Under the pieces are notes generated by a model. It did no database searches and was not told the origin of the DNA. It saw nothing but the letters and a program-made list of their open reading frames with translations. From NCBI RefSeq assembly GCF_019175385.1, contig NC_083340.1, forward strand, positions 14,954,336 to 15,018,335: a DNA stretch of 64,000 bases, read 5' to 3'. Origin of the DNA: Lycium barbarum (taxonomy: Eukaryota; Streptophyta; Magnoliopsida; Solanales; Solanaceae). This document shows, in pieces, positions 49,301 through 60,392 of the stretch; within the stretch, counting starts at the first letter, position 1, and every line of letters starts with the position of its first letter. The translations under genes and the position numbers were made by a program.

Positions 49301-51135
49301 GATATGTTGAGCTAAACAGCAAGTTAAGCATGGAAACAGACTACATATCAGGACTGGAAGATAAAGAATATGAAGTTTACTGACCTTGAACTAAAGCAAA
49401 CATCATTCTAAACCAGCAAAGCTAACCATATATACTTATATTAACATAAAAAACATTTAACTATACCAACAGATGAATGTGCTTGCATTAATATTCAGCT
49501 AAACAGGCTCATGATTAACTGAACTAAGGGGGAAATCATACAAATACAGGGGATAGCTAAAAGTAAAGGAGTTTCACATAGGTGCCAATGACTCAAGCCA
49601 CTACTAATCAAACTATTTTGCAGGTTAAAATGACCATTACACATGATTTAAATTTATGGAGTAAGGATACATGACTAAGATGAATTAAACATAAACACCA
49701 TTCAAATAGGATACTACACAGCATCCAAACTTACATAAGAGTCAATAACATACTTAAGGACTAATCACAACGACAAAACTAACACCAAAACTGAAAACTG
49801 GACTATGTTAAAATAATAATGCAGTAAGCAGCTAAGCAAACGACATTACATTAAACTAAACGGAAACAGACTTATGATGCTAAGACTGCATAACAACACT
49901 GAACTAACCATTAATTTTAACCATCGATCCCAAATATTAACAAACACATAACAAACAGCAAATAAAATCAGTACCCAAACAAAACTAAAACGAGCTCCTC
50001 TAAAACACCAAACAGAGTAGGCATATATGGAGACCTGACTGTAAACAAAATGGCTTAAGGAGAAGAAGTTACCTTCTTCGGGTGCAGCGAAGTGGGGCTT
50101 CGAATCTTCGATCTACACTCGAACACTACCAAATTTGATGTTGCGAGACTCGAATTCGCGATATACTCAGATTCACAGCAACAACAAGGCAAACGAATAT
50201 AAATTGAGATCTAGTATTTCGACCCGATTAAATAAAATTACGATTTGCTAAAGAAACTGGTTTTTATGGAGATTTTGAGGCGATTCAAGAGCTTGTTTTT
50301 GCAAGGCAATTTTGGGGGTTCTAAAACCTCTCTTTAGAACCTTAATTTTTCAGGGGATTCTGTGATTAAAAAAAAAAGGCTACAAAATAGGGGCGGTTCT
50401 TCGGGTCCTCAAAACCTGTCCTTAAATGATTCAACGCGCCACCATTTATAGGGTTTTGGCTCTTTTGAGTTGAAGAAAAAGGAGAGTGGAGCGGGGGAAA
50501 AGGAAGAGGAGCGGGGGAGCGTGTGTGGGGGTGAGGAGAAGATGATGAAGAAGAGAAGGGAGTGGGGGAAAGGGAACGGCGTGGTGGGGAAAAGGGAAGA
50601 GGAGCGGCGGTGGTGGGGTTGGATGAAAAGAGGGGGGGTGAGCGAGAAGAGGAGAGAGGCGGAGAGAAAAGAAAGGGAAAAGAAAAGTGAAGGGAAACCC
50701 TTTAGGGTTCCCTTATTCTGAAACGGTAATGGGCTGGACCCAGTCCATTTGTGGACTGGGTCAAATTTTGGACCGGGTATTAAAAGAATGGGCTAATGAA
50801 TTAAAACCTGGACTGGTCTAAAAATTGGGATCAAAATATGGGCTAGTCAAAAACATTTATGAGTTGATTGGACTTTGATTCGGGGTCCGATAAATCAGAA
50901 ATACGGACTGAGTGCACGAAATAACTTGTGTTAAAATATTGCTCAATATGAGATTATGCTCATTAATGCTCAGATAAAAATTGGCGTTGTAATAGCCGTG
51001 CAATAATATTTCGAAAATCCACAGTAAAATAAATACTATTATTTAATTATGCAAAGATAAATGCGATGTGTGTGCGTAAGCTGGTAAAATGTCGAAATGA
51101 TAAAAAATTTGTGAATTATAGTACTAATAATAATT

Positions 51136-51166
<31 letters not shown>

Positions 51167-51318
51167 TAGTAATCGTAATAGAATAATGAAGTGCCGGTAT
51201 TGATAAGAGGCTAATAATTTAGTAAAAAATAAATATATATATTTTTTAATTTTCTAAAAATATTAGAAGCGTAAATAGGTATTTTGAAGGAGAGGCGGGA
51301 CAAAATTGGGTGTCAACA
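46346..51318 (-). mobile_element. Solo LTR of an Ogre/Tat-type Ty3-gypsy element, about 5 kb
   Basis: On the - strand the unit starts TGTTGACACCCAATTTTG at 51318 and ends GGGGTGCGACA at 46346, preceded by the characteristic TTAGGTGGCGACTCC (about 46436-46421). The flanks are CGACT (46341-46345) and TGACT (51319-51323), a 5-bp target duplication with one C-to-T change at a CpG. There is no PBS, polypurine tract, gag or pol, so it is a solo LTR. Promoter features are a purine tract (about 50470-50695), CTATAAAT (50451-50444) and a leader splice donor (GT at 50072-50071). Short ORFs inside (47463-47675, 50470-50721) are compositional. Confidence 0.85.
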
Positions 51319-52726
51319 TGACTCATAACCTAAACTCTAATTCCGCCACTGCTTCTAGTTTTTTCACTATATTTATTTGAGTAGGAAAACGGAGAAGGCG
51401 ATATGCCGATATACGTCTCTTTTGTGTCTTGCATGAGGTAATTAATAATTTTTGCTTTATCTTTCTGAATAAAATAAGGTTGAGATATTTAAATTAACTC
51501 ATTTTTAATGCATTTCATTTCTATCCCATGAACTCTGTAATTTCATCTTCTATCTAAGCATATTATATATTTTGAAAGGAATAATTAATAAATACAATTA
51601 AATTACAGGTTCAGAGATCCGATATCACAAAAAGCTTAAAACTTCTGTTTTAGCTAGATTCCCTTCCCTTTAGAATTTTTTATGATCATTATATTTTAGT
51701 TTAATAAGTTGATTAAAGAAATTCTCCATAATCACGTGGGAATTAGGTCCGCTTGATATTGACAATAGTACTAACCCACTTCAAATTTAAGGCTGTCATC
51801 CATTTAGGATAATGCTCCCAAATTATTTTGTATAAAGTTCTCTAAAAACAAACATGTTCTGTAAAGTCCTTCCTCTTTGTCCATAGACCATATGTAATAT
51901 ATTGTCAATTCTACCTTTATGCGGAAAAGTTTAATTACAATATCTGCTACTGGTCTAAAGAATTTTACATTAATAAGTTATATATTGATCTGTTAAGTAA
52001 TTTATCTTATTTACAAAACTAATTATAGTTTCTTAAAAGAATTATTTTTAAATATACTTTGAATGATTATAACGTAAAAAAATTATTTACTACTTCGGTA
52101 ATAACTTCAATTTGCACAAGCAACGCTAGAAATAAGGGTAGAAAATTCGGCGAGTAAGCAAGATATAATTAGTACACTGAACATGTGACAATTTATTTTT
52201 TAAGATTCGATTGGTGTTTCAACAATCTTAAAGTAGCGAACTTTTCGTTGATTTTTTTTGTTTTTCTCTATTTAATTTTATGGGTGCTCCAATTGAAAAT
52301 TAATTTCTATTCAATTTTCTTAAGTTTCATCTTAGGGTCTGAGTGAGTACGGTTTTTTTTTAGTGTATGCTTCAGAAGGATATGATTTGAAAGGGTATAT
52401 AAAGATATTGAATTGAGTTGTACATCCTTTTTAATTATGTATATTGCACTTTTTTATATCCAAATTTGTTATACACTAATTTTGCCTTTGTAAATACTAA
52501 ATAGCACATAGATTTGTGTTATTTAGGTACATATCTTAGTAGCAAATTTTATTAGAATATTTATTTTCTTCTTTAACGCTTTTCATTATTTAAGTAGTAG
52601 TAGTACTTTAACCGTTGCAAAATGATGTTATATCTAGGAAAAGAAAATCATACAATTAGAGAAAAGTCATGCAACTTATTGCTATTTGCTACTTCCGAAT
52701 TTTTTATTTTTTTTTTCAAAAACAAT
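51319..52726. other. AT-rich intergenic DNA
   Basis: Nothing recognised. Confidence 0.5.
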
Positions 52727-52878
52727 AAAGAGAAAAAACTGACATTAAAGTGAACAAACAAAATGAGGGAACTAAAGTGTCCAAAAGATTTTGACTTTTC
52801 AGTTCATACATCAAACTGTCAATTATAACAAACCAACCCTCAAAGATTTCACTCGTTAACGAATAACGGCAGACTTCG
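52727..52878 (+). repeat. Direct repeat flanking the hairpin, left copy
   Basis: 52727-52847 matches 54773-54892 at well over 90% (from AAAGAGAAAAA to CAAAGAT). It then continues as AATAACGGCAGACTTC against GATAACGGTAGACTTC after a small gap in the right copy. Confidence 0.85.
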
Positions 52879-52936
52879 TGTAAAGGACCAAAATCATACA
52901 TTATTGGGTTTGGATCAAAATCATGCATATTCTTTT

Positions 52937-54115
52937 ACATGGAGCACTAATAGTACATTATGTTTGCATAAGTGGTGCACTTTTAGTCAAACTCCCAAAT
53001 ATTTTTTTAGAAATTTAACGGAAAAGAACAAAAATGCCCCTGAACTTTTAGAAAAGGTATAAAAATACCCTTTATTCATCTATTTTGCTAAAACTACCCC
53101 TCAATTCAACTTTTTGGCTCATTTATTCCCCATTGACTAACGGACAACACTAATTTTAAAAAAAAAAAAAAAAAAAATTGCACATGACATTTTATTACTA
53201 AAAAATTGATTTATTCTTTTAAAAAGAAATCTGAAAAATTGTTATTTGTAGAATAAGGAAAAATAATTTTTCAACACCCGTTTCTTTAAAAAACAAATGT
53301 AGTAAGCCTTTTATATATATATATATATAAAAAAATGGATTTTCATTAAAACATGTGGAATTTTTTTTAATTTGGAAAAAAGAAAATTAACGAGTAAAAC
53401 CTTGACTAACGGACAACACTAATTTTTTTTTTATTTTCAAAATGTGAAAAATTGGATTTTTATAAAAATCTGAAAAAATTAAATTTTTTATGGAAAAACT
53501 GTGTTTAAAAAAAAAAAACCAGAAAACTATCTTTTTTTAAATCTAGAAGAAAATTATGGAGTATTAGTTTTGCACATTTTAATTAAAAAAACAATCAGTT
53601 TTTCAGATTTAAAAATTGAATTTTCTAAAAAAAAAAAAATGGGGTTTCCACCCGTTAAAAAAAGTTTTCCAAATTTAAAAAAACTCCACATGTTTTAATG
53701 AAAATCCAATTCTGTTTTTTTATATATATATATATATAAAAGGCTTACTACATTTGTATTTTAAAGAAACAGATGTTGAAAAATTATTTTTCCTTATTCT
53801 AGAATAACGATTTTTCAGATTTCTTTTTAAAAGAATAAATCAATTTTTCAATAATAAAATGTCATGTGCAATTTAATTTAATTTTTTTTTTTAAAATATA
53901 TAGTGTTGTCCGTTAGTCAAGGGGAATAAATGAGCCAAAAAGTTGAATTGAGGGGTAGTTTTAGCAAAATAGATGAATAAAGGGTATTTTTATATCTTTT
54001 CTAAAAGTTCAGGGGCATTTTTGTTCTTTTCCGTTAAATTTCTAAAAAAATATTTGGGAGTTTGACTAAAAGTGCAACACTTATGCAAACATAATGTACT
54101 ATTAATGCTCCATGT
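52937..54115. repeat. Long inverted repeat (foldback/hairpin element)
   Basis: The left arm 52937-53395 and the right arm 53650-54115 are reverse complements over about 460 bp, with few mismatches in the outer part. They begin ACATGGAGC and end GCTCCATGT, and both contain (TA)n near the inner end. The loop 53396-53649 holds another copy of GACTAACGGACAACACTAA from the arm. No transposase ORF. It is most likely a foldback or MITE-type element; a transcript would form a long double-stranded RNA. Confidence 0.85.
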
Positions 54116-54772
54116 GAAGATTGAGTTGGGAAGATTCAAAGAGTTGGATATTGGAAAATGTTTTCAAAATCAACACTTTTTGAAGTTTATCAATCCAAAT
54201 GCTAAGGTAAGTATAATGGTTGCTTCTACTACTATGTTATCAATCCTTTTCGGCATTTCTTGGTTTTGAATATAAACTATCGAGCAGAATGGTTAAAAAT
54301 GATTCATATAACTGAATTGTGTTTTTATGTGCTAAGTGCCAATATAATCTCCAAAGCTAGCTGTGGTGATGTGGATTACACTTTCTGTTGCAATCGGTGT
54401 TGCTTTCCTAGGCTCAAGGATTTTATAGGCTTGAAAAGTAGTGTACTTCTTTTTGGTTTTGAAATAATAGAAATAAAAAATTAATTAAAAATCAAAAGAA
54501 ATTAAAATAATAGAAATTAAAAATTAATTAAAAATAAACGGAAATTAAAATAAACAAAAAGGAAACAAACTAAAAAAGTAACCTTGTAATTACACAATTA
54601 CACTCAATTCTCAACCCCCTTGAGAATTGAAGAGTGTAATTACACCCTCTCAATTACACCAAATTCTCACCTAACTGTGTAATTACTTGATCAAAACAAA
54701 CATGCCAAAATGTATAATTACACCCGATTATACCCAATTCCAATTACATGGGTGGCTTTCCAAACAGGCCCT

Positions 54773-54904
54773 AAAGAGAAAAAGCTGACATTAAAGTGAA
54801 CAACAAAATGAGGGAACTAAAGTGTCCAAAAGATTTTGACTTTTCAATTCATACATCAAACTTTCAATTATAACAAACCAACCCCCAAAGATAACGGTAG
54901 ACTT
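54773..54904 (+). repeat. Direct repeat flanking the hairpin, right copy
   Basis: The second copy of 52727-52878, with about 14 bp missing near the right end. The two copies bracket the hairpin and about 650 bp of further AT-rich DNA. Confidence 0.85.
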
Positions 54905-55778
54905 CACCACAACAGTATTCCTTAAACCAAGTAGCCTCTTCTTTTCCTCCATAAAGAATCTCCAAAAGAATAGTCATTCAGATTATAAAAAAAAAAAAAA
55001 AAAAAAAAAGATAAAAGATAACTTTGAAATACTAACAACTCGACTAGGCACTGAAAACCCACAAAATTAAGGCCTAAAATCTTTAAGATTTAGATTTGGG
55101 TTTTCAATTTGGATTGAGTAAGGAAGATTCAAAGAGTAACTAATTCAGCCCAATTTTTCAACGTCAGATATTAGTAATATCCACCAGAAAAAGATATACA
55201 CTCTGAATCTCCCCATAAAGCCTAATACACGGAATAACGCTTGAAAGCCTACAAACTACACACAACAGTCGAGCAATATCATGTCAATAAATGTGGTTCT
55301 TTCTCTGTCCCTCTTTACGCACAAGTTTAACTTTCTGAGGTCAAAATTACCAAAATCATTCATTTCATGGTGTATACACACCGTGCGGGAAAGTTTTTAC
55401 CGGGAATGGAATAATCCAATGGTTCCACCCCACCACCACCCAAAAAAAGAATGAAAAAAAAAGACAATGTTGTAAAAAGCAAGATTGTGGAAAAAAAAAC
55501 AATAATAAAAATGAAGGGATTTTACAGGACAGTCATCATCTTTACATCTCATAGAAGGGAATCAAATCATCAATTTTACAGCACTTCGGGAGCCGAAAGG
55601 AATAAGACATTTTTACACCTAGCCCAAACTCAATACTGGTAAATGACAAAAGGGCAGGGATCTTAAGTCCATACTTAGCCAAAAGATTACAACTCACATG
55701 TAGGATTCTACCAGAATGACACAAAAGCACTACATTGTTAAGGAGAGGAATGTCAAAATAATTTAAATCATTTTACCA
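54905..55778. other. SUN pseudogene 3' flank
   Basis: Contains poly(A) runs and short A-rich stretches. It probably includes the former 3' UTR. No other gene seen. Confidence 0.45.
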
Positions 55779-56070
55779 TCAAGACTGCATTATCAAGGAG
55801 TTTGGTTCACGGCCATGCAACCTCAATCTATAGATGCATGTGTTGTGGCTTTCCATGGTTGGATGTGAAATCAAACCTGATTGTGTCGATGAGACTAGAG
55901 CCTGCAGACTCTAAAACATCGAAAGTCTGAGCATTGCCCTTGTCCAGATCATGTATGAATTCCGTCAAAAGGAACATCTTCTCACTACTGGCTGCTTGAT
56001 CAGTCTCATCATGAAGCCATCCTGATATCCTGCAGTTCTTCGGAGCACTGGACCTATCGTAAGCAACACT
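55779..56070 (-). pseudogene. SUN gene last exon (SUN-domain C-terminus, frameshifted)
   Basis: Begins with AGTGTTGCTTACGAT after a good 3' splice site. The open frame runs to a stop at 55828. Homology continues past that stop in another frame ([12 protein letters not shown]) to a TGA at 55781-55779. A one-base gain in the short A-run near 55852-55854 (TTT on the + strand) explains the shift. Confidence 0.88.
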
Positions 56071-58732
56071 CTGTTCAAAAAATTTGGAGTTAGTAACTTG
56101 GTGCTTAAGAAGCATAACCACATAGAACCAGCAATCCTTTTTTGATAAGGGTGGCGTTCAAGCAATCTTATGCGCCAGAAATCATTCAACATAAAGCAGG
56201 TTAACAACATAAATTGTTCAGAAAGTACATTCTGTCATTAAGTGATGCAAATTCACTAGCAATGTAGTGCTAATCACAGGGGGACTGCTAAACCGTGGGT
56301 AGACAAATCTAAACGTTTGGTGTTCCATAAATAATCAAAGTAAAATGTGGGGAAGAGGAGAAGTATTGACAGAATAGACTAGCAAGAGCATCCATTCAAG
56401 CTTTATATACTTTCTTTTCTCAAGTAAAATGATTTATCCTGTTGATTTCTTCATTCTAAGTGTTTGGGAAATATGCTTCTCCAACGGACTCAAATTGTTC
56501 GATGTTTTCATACCATGTTTAGTGAAAATACACTTCCCAAATGCAATAGTTTGTTCGCATGCTTTCATCACACTAGCCATTAGGACCACTCACTAAAATA
56601 TCTCCAAATATGTAACTTGAGGGCCCTCAGTTGTTCAGCAAGGTAAACATGCATGTTACAGCGTGCCACACTTCTGCTTATAAATATTTTTCTAATGTCC
56701 TTTGGTTAAAATCATTAACAGCTCAAACGCAGTACAGCAGTACATTGATCAGATCATATGAACTCCTAACCTTCTATAGAATCCAGCAGCATAAGAAATC
56801 CTGCTCAAGGTATGAATATAGTTCTAAGAGGACAAGCACTAAGAACACCGTAAATGCTAGAGCTCAAGTCTCAAAGTATGAAGCATCGAAAAAGTAGTTA
56901 CTCAAAGAAACTCAAAAAGTTCACATACCAAATATAAAATTAGCACTTCAAATAAAAAATCAGTATCAAGGTGTTTATCCATAATTATGCCAAAAAAAAA
57001 AAAATCATCGCTCAAAAACTAATGTGTAAAGGTGCAGTTTAGACAAGATTCTAAGGCTAAGGAAGCACTGCCCTTCATCCTAGCCTCTGAACAACCCAGC
57101 TTAAATGAGAAATGGTGCAACTCGCACTATTGGAAACTCAAGTTTTGCTGGCAACAAGCAAGTTCATCTAAGTTATACTTCTTGTTTCATACAACTGGAA
57201 AATGTTTTTTTCTGACTGAGAAATTCATATGGGCCAACCCTGAGAACCAACCGCAGCCTTCCAAACTTGGGGATAATGGGCCCAACTCTCTACCCTTCTC
57301 CACTTAAATACCAAGCTTTCTGCATTGCAAGGCTAGAACATGTGACCTAAATCACAAGTCCCTCAACCTTTCCCACTTGAACTAAGATCTGGGGCACAAT
57401 TGGAAAATGTTTTAATTGATGTATCACCAGCAAAAATAAACCCTAAAGTTCATTAAAATGAGCTGTACGCCCAAGTAACAGCATGTGATCACGTAATGCT
57501 CTCTAAGCATATTCTATCAACAACATTCAATTAAGCATGAGTGCTCACTTATCCAAAAAGTTCAGGTTATCCACCTATGTGAAGAGGATTGTAAAGATAT
57601 GGCTTGAATACTTTTCTCAACAGAAAGGTGCACCCCCCAAAAAAAGTAGAAACTAAACTAGGCTGATTAGGCAATTCAACATGAGAAAGTAGAAAGATTC
57701 AAGAAGGCATCTTGGACAGTTACACCGCTAGAGTACTAGTTTAAAAAGGCAGTTTGTAATCAGTGGTTTCTATTGTGATGCTACTGATCATTAAACGAGG
57801 GAAGTCTAAATATACATTCAAACAAAATAAACTACCAAGTATCGTTTAAAAGGCAGAAGAGAATACATCTTGGTCTGAGTGGTTTTGTCCCTTGTCTGGA
57901 AAACAACCTAACCAGACAATTCTCAGCAATCGATATAAATAATGTTCCTTAGGTTAGGATACAAGCAGAATCAGTCATGTGTCCGGACCAAGATTAGAGC
58001 AGTTCTTTGCTTTTGTTAGTAGATTAAAGGTTACCATGGCTCTAGAAGCTAAAAAGACTCTGGCATCTAGAAATAACACAAAGAGACACAAATTTACAAA
58101 GATAAACACATCAATACCCATATGCACCTGTCACAAACATAAGCAAACAACTATATAGCGGAGAAAGTTTGCCAGAATAAGCACACTTGTGGATGCAAAA
58201 GCAGTGTTTATAGTAGTTCAGACTTCAGATGATGATAGTTATGGAAGAACAAATAGAGAGGGATAGGAAATTCAGGTATGTATGTGAAGATAAAGGTGAA
58301 AGGCTAAGAGAGATGTAATGAAGACAAATGAGGAATTAACAAAGAAGAGAAAGATAAATAAGAACTCTCAACTACTACATGTGTAGCTAAAGCAGAATAG
58401 TTGATAGTGCCAAAATGATTGATTAGTATGAATGCCACTCACTTGACTTTTATCACTTATCTCCAATTAATTTCCAGACGACAATTTCCTAGTTTGGGGC
58501 CCAAGCCATCAGTTCTGGATCTCAGTCCAATCAGTTATCCATACTACCTCCGAATAGAAGCAACATATACAAGCATTAATTCAATGGATCTCCACAGAAA
58601 GCTCCTCTTATTAAGATGCAAGGCATGTCAATTGTAGAATATATCCCTCGATCACTAAGAACACAAATATGAGGTGGACGGGTTTGCATCTTCTAGTTAA
58701 AGATTCTCACCCAATAATTAACATCTTACTAA

Positions 58733-58971
58733 CCCTCAGGGGTTGGCCTGGTGGCAATTGACTTGAGCCTTGGGGTGCTCCCTTTCAAGGTCTCAAGTTC
58801 GAAACCCACTGGGTGCAAACAATTTCTGAGGGCCATCGGACTGGGGAAACCCTGAATTACCCGTGGTGCACTTGCGGGAAACTCCTTGCCGAGGGCCTGT
58901 GCACCCCCGGGATTAGTCGGGGCTCAAAGAGACTCGGACACCCGACGCTAATCAAAAAAAAAAAAAAAAAC
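58733..58971 (+). mobile_element. tRNA-derived SINE (SolS-like), copy 2
   Basis: Nearly the same sequence as 39722-39954, including the box A- and box B-like motifs and a poly(A) tail of about 17. The 11-bp target duplication CATCTTACTAA lies at 58722-58732 and 58972-58982. It is antisense to, and within, the SUN pseudogene interval. Confidence 0.88.
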
Positions 58972-59061
58972 CATCTTACTAAGAAGGAGAAGACCCAATT
59001 TGGCCTAGCCCAAACCTGCACTTTCTAATTTTGAGTCCATACACTTAACTTACGCATTAAT

Positions 59062-59377
59062 CAGTGTTATCGAAGGCGAAAAGCGCATAAAAACTCTAGG
59101 GTACGTTGGGGCTTTAGGCGCAAAGGACTAATATAGCGTGGGCTTTTATGAAGAAAGGTGCAGATGGAGAAAAAATACAAATATGTATGTTTAGTCCAAG
59201 ACTAATAATAATAAGCAATGAATAACATATATACTATATGGACAGATTTAGGAGAATGCTCATTAGTAAGGAAAAGTATATGTTGGAGCCTTGATGACGA
59301 CATTTAAGCGTCCGCTAAGGAAAGCGCTCACAACATGCTTCAGGCCTTAAGTGCACTATAGCCCTTTGACAACACTA
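59062..59377. mobile_element. Non-autonomous hAT element, about 316 bp
   Basis: Ends CAGTGTTATCGAAGG and (reverse complement) TAGTGTTGTCAAAGG form terminal inverted repeats. They are flanked by an exact 8-bp duplication GCATTAAT at 59054-59061 and 59378-59385. Lies inside the SUN pseudogene interval. Confidence 0.85.
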
Positions 59378-59775
59378 GCATTAATTGGAGCCCTAGGTGA
59401 ATTTGTGAAGCACACAAAGCAGTACGCAACCCTAGATGGAATATACTTTCATTCTGGTAAAATACTTTTAATTCTGGTACACATTTATATGAAAGCACTT
59501 GTGCTTCTTTTGATATTCACAATTTCCATAGACAAATTCTGATATGTTGTCTATACATAAAACGGCTTAATTCATGCTGACCCTCCTAGGCTCAGACTGA
59601 CCAATTTCAATCAAAATCTAAATGCCAGACTCGAACTAAATTGTGCTCATAATGACTAAAGGCTCGGTTGTATAACATTCACAAAATGGCCAAACATTAG
59701 AAGTTATCACAAGCTTGATCATCACATTATGAGTTAGTCACATTGTAAGGGTGAAGCTCAAATAAATGCAAGGTA

Positions 59776-60271
59776 CTAAAGAATCAGTGTCAGCACATTC
59801 AACTCCTCCCTCACATTCTTAATCCCCGAATCAATTTTCGAATCAATTTGAACTTGCATCATTTTTGTCGTTTTCTTAACAAACGACTCCATTTCCGCAA
59901 AACCATCAGAATCATCCTCCTTATATACATTCCCAATAACTCTACGAACAATCTGAATTAAACCAAGTACCACAAGAACCAACAACAAATTCTTAGTTAA
60001 TACACTAACCACAGTTAACCACCTCCGTTTAGGCGGTTTAGAGTGTTTCTTAGGAGCCGAGCCGGTAGTGCGCCGGGTAGATGATATCGGAACATTAGTA
60101 TTGGGCAAGGGTTTCTTAACCACTTGAATCGCATCTCGACCGTCGGTTCTGATTGGATCAACGGCGGCGGCGGCTAAGTTGGAGTCGGTTAAATCTAGGT
60201 TAGGTTGTTTTTTCTCGACGGGTCGGACCCGAGGCTGGATTGGCTGATATGGAGACTGTGGATGTTGACAT
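59776..60271 (-). pseudogene. SUN gene N-terminal exon (frameshifted)
   Basis: The ATG at 60271 opens a frame that matches the conserved SUN N-terminus for 11 residues but stops at TAA 60202-60200. The long frame with the membrane segment and coiled coil lacks any ATG and is closed upstream by a TAG. The two frames overlap at a six-A run (T on +, 60208-60213), where a one-base gain or two-base loss would explain the break. At the other end the coding sequence runs into a TAG (59778-59776) with no strong splice donor at the expected place. Confidence 0.85.
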
Positions 60272-60392
60272 TTGTGCAAGAACCCCTAGAGATTGAGAGG
60301 GAATTTTTTGGGGAGAAGGAAATATGGAGGGACGTGATAAGTTGAAAGTGTGGGAGTTAAAATTGAAATTCGAATGAACCGGTTCGAAAGGA

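Larger units (their letters stand above)
55779..60271 (-). pseudogene. SUN1: Plant SUN-domain (SUN1/SUN2-like) gene, broken or incomplete
   Basis: SUN proteins cross the inner nuclear membrane and bind KASH proteins to link nucleus and cytoskeleton. The N-terminal exon (59776-60271) gives MSTSTVSISAN, then a basic linker, a membrane segment (NLLLVLVVLGLIQIV) and the start of the coiled coil (TTKMMQVQ). The last exon (55779-56070, after an acceptor TTTTTTGAACAG) gives the SUN-domain C-terminus: [45 protein letters not shown]. Both match Arabidopsis SUN1/2 in order and spacing. I could not find the middle, about 250 residues including the rest of the coiled coil and the first half of the SUN domain, in the 3.7 kb between. 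Each end exon has one frameshift. A SINE and a hAT element lie in the interval. A pseudogene is likeliest; errors in the sequence are the alternative. Confidence 0.85.

Noticed and set aside
50470..50721. 83-codon + strand ORF rich in Lys, Glu and Gly
   Set aside because: Same purine tract in the solo LTR; no homology and not conserved as a frame in the sister LTR.
58480..58560. Possible middle SUN exon: a TDGLG string on the - strand resembling the conserved ADGLG
   Set aside because: The flanking residues do not match the family and stops lie close by, so I treat it as chance.
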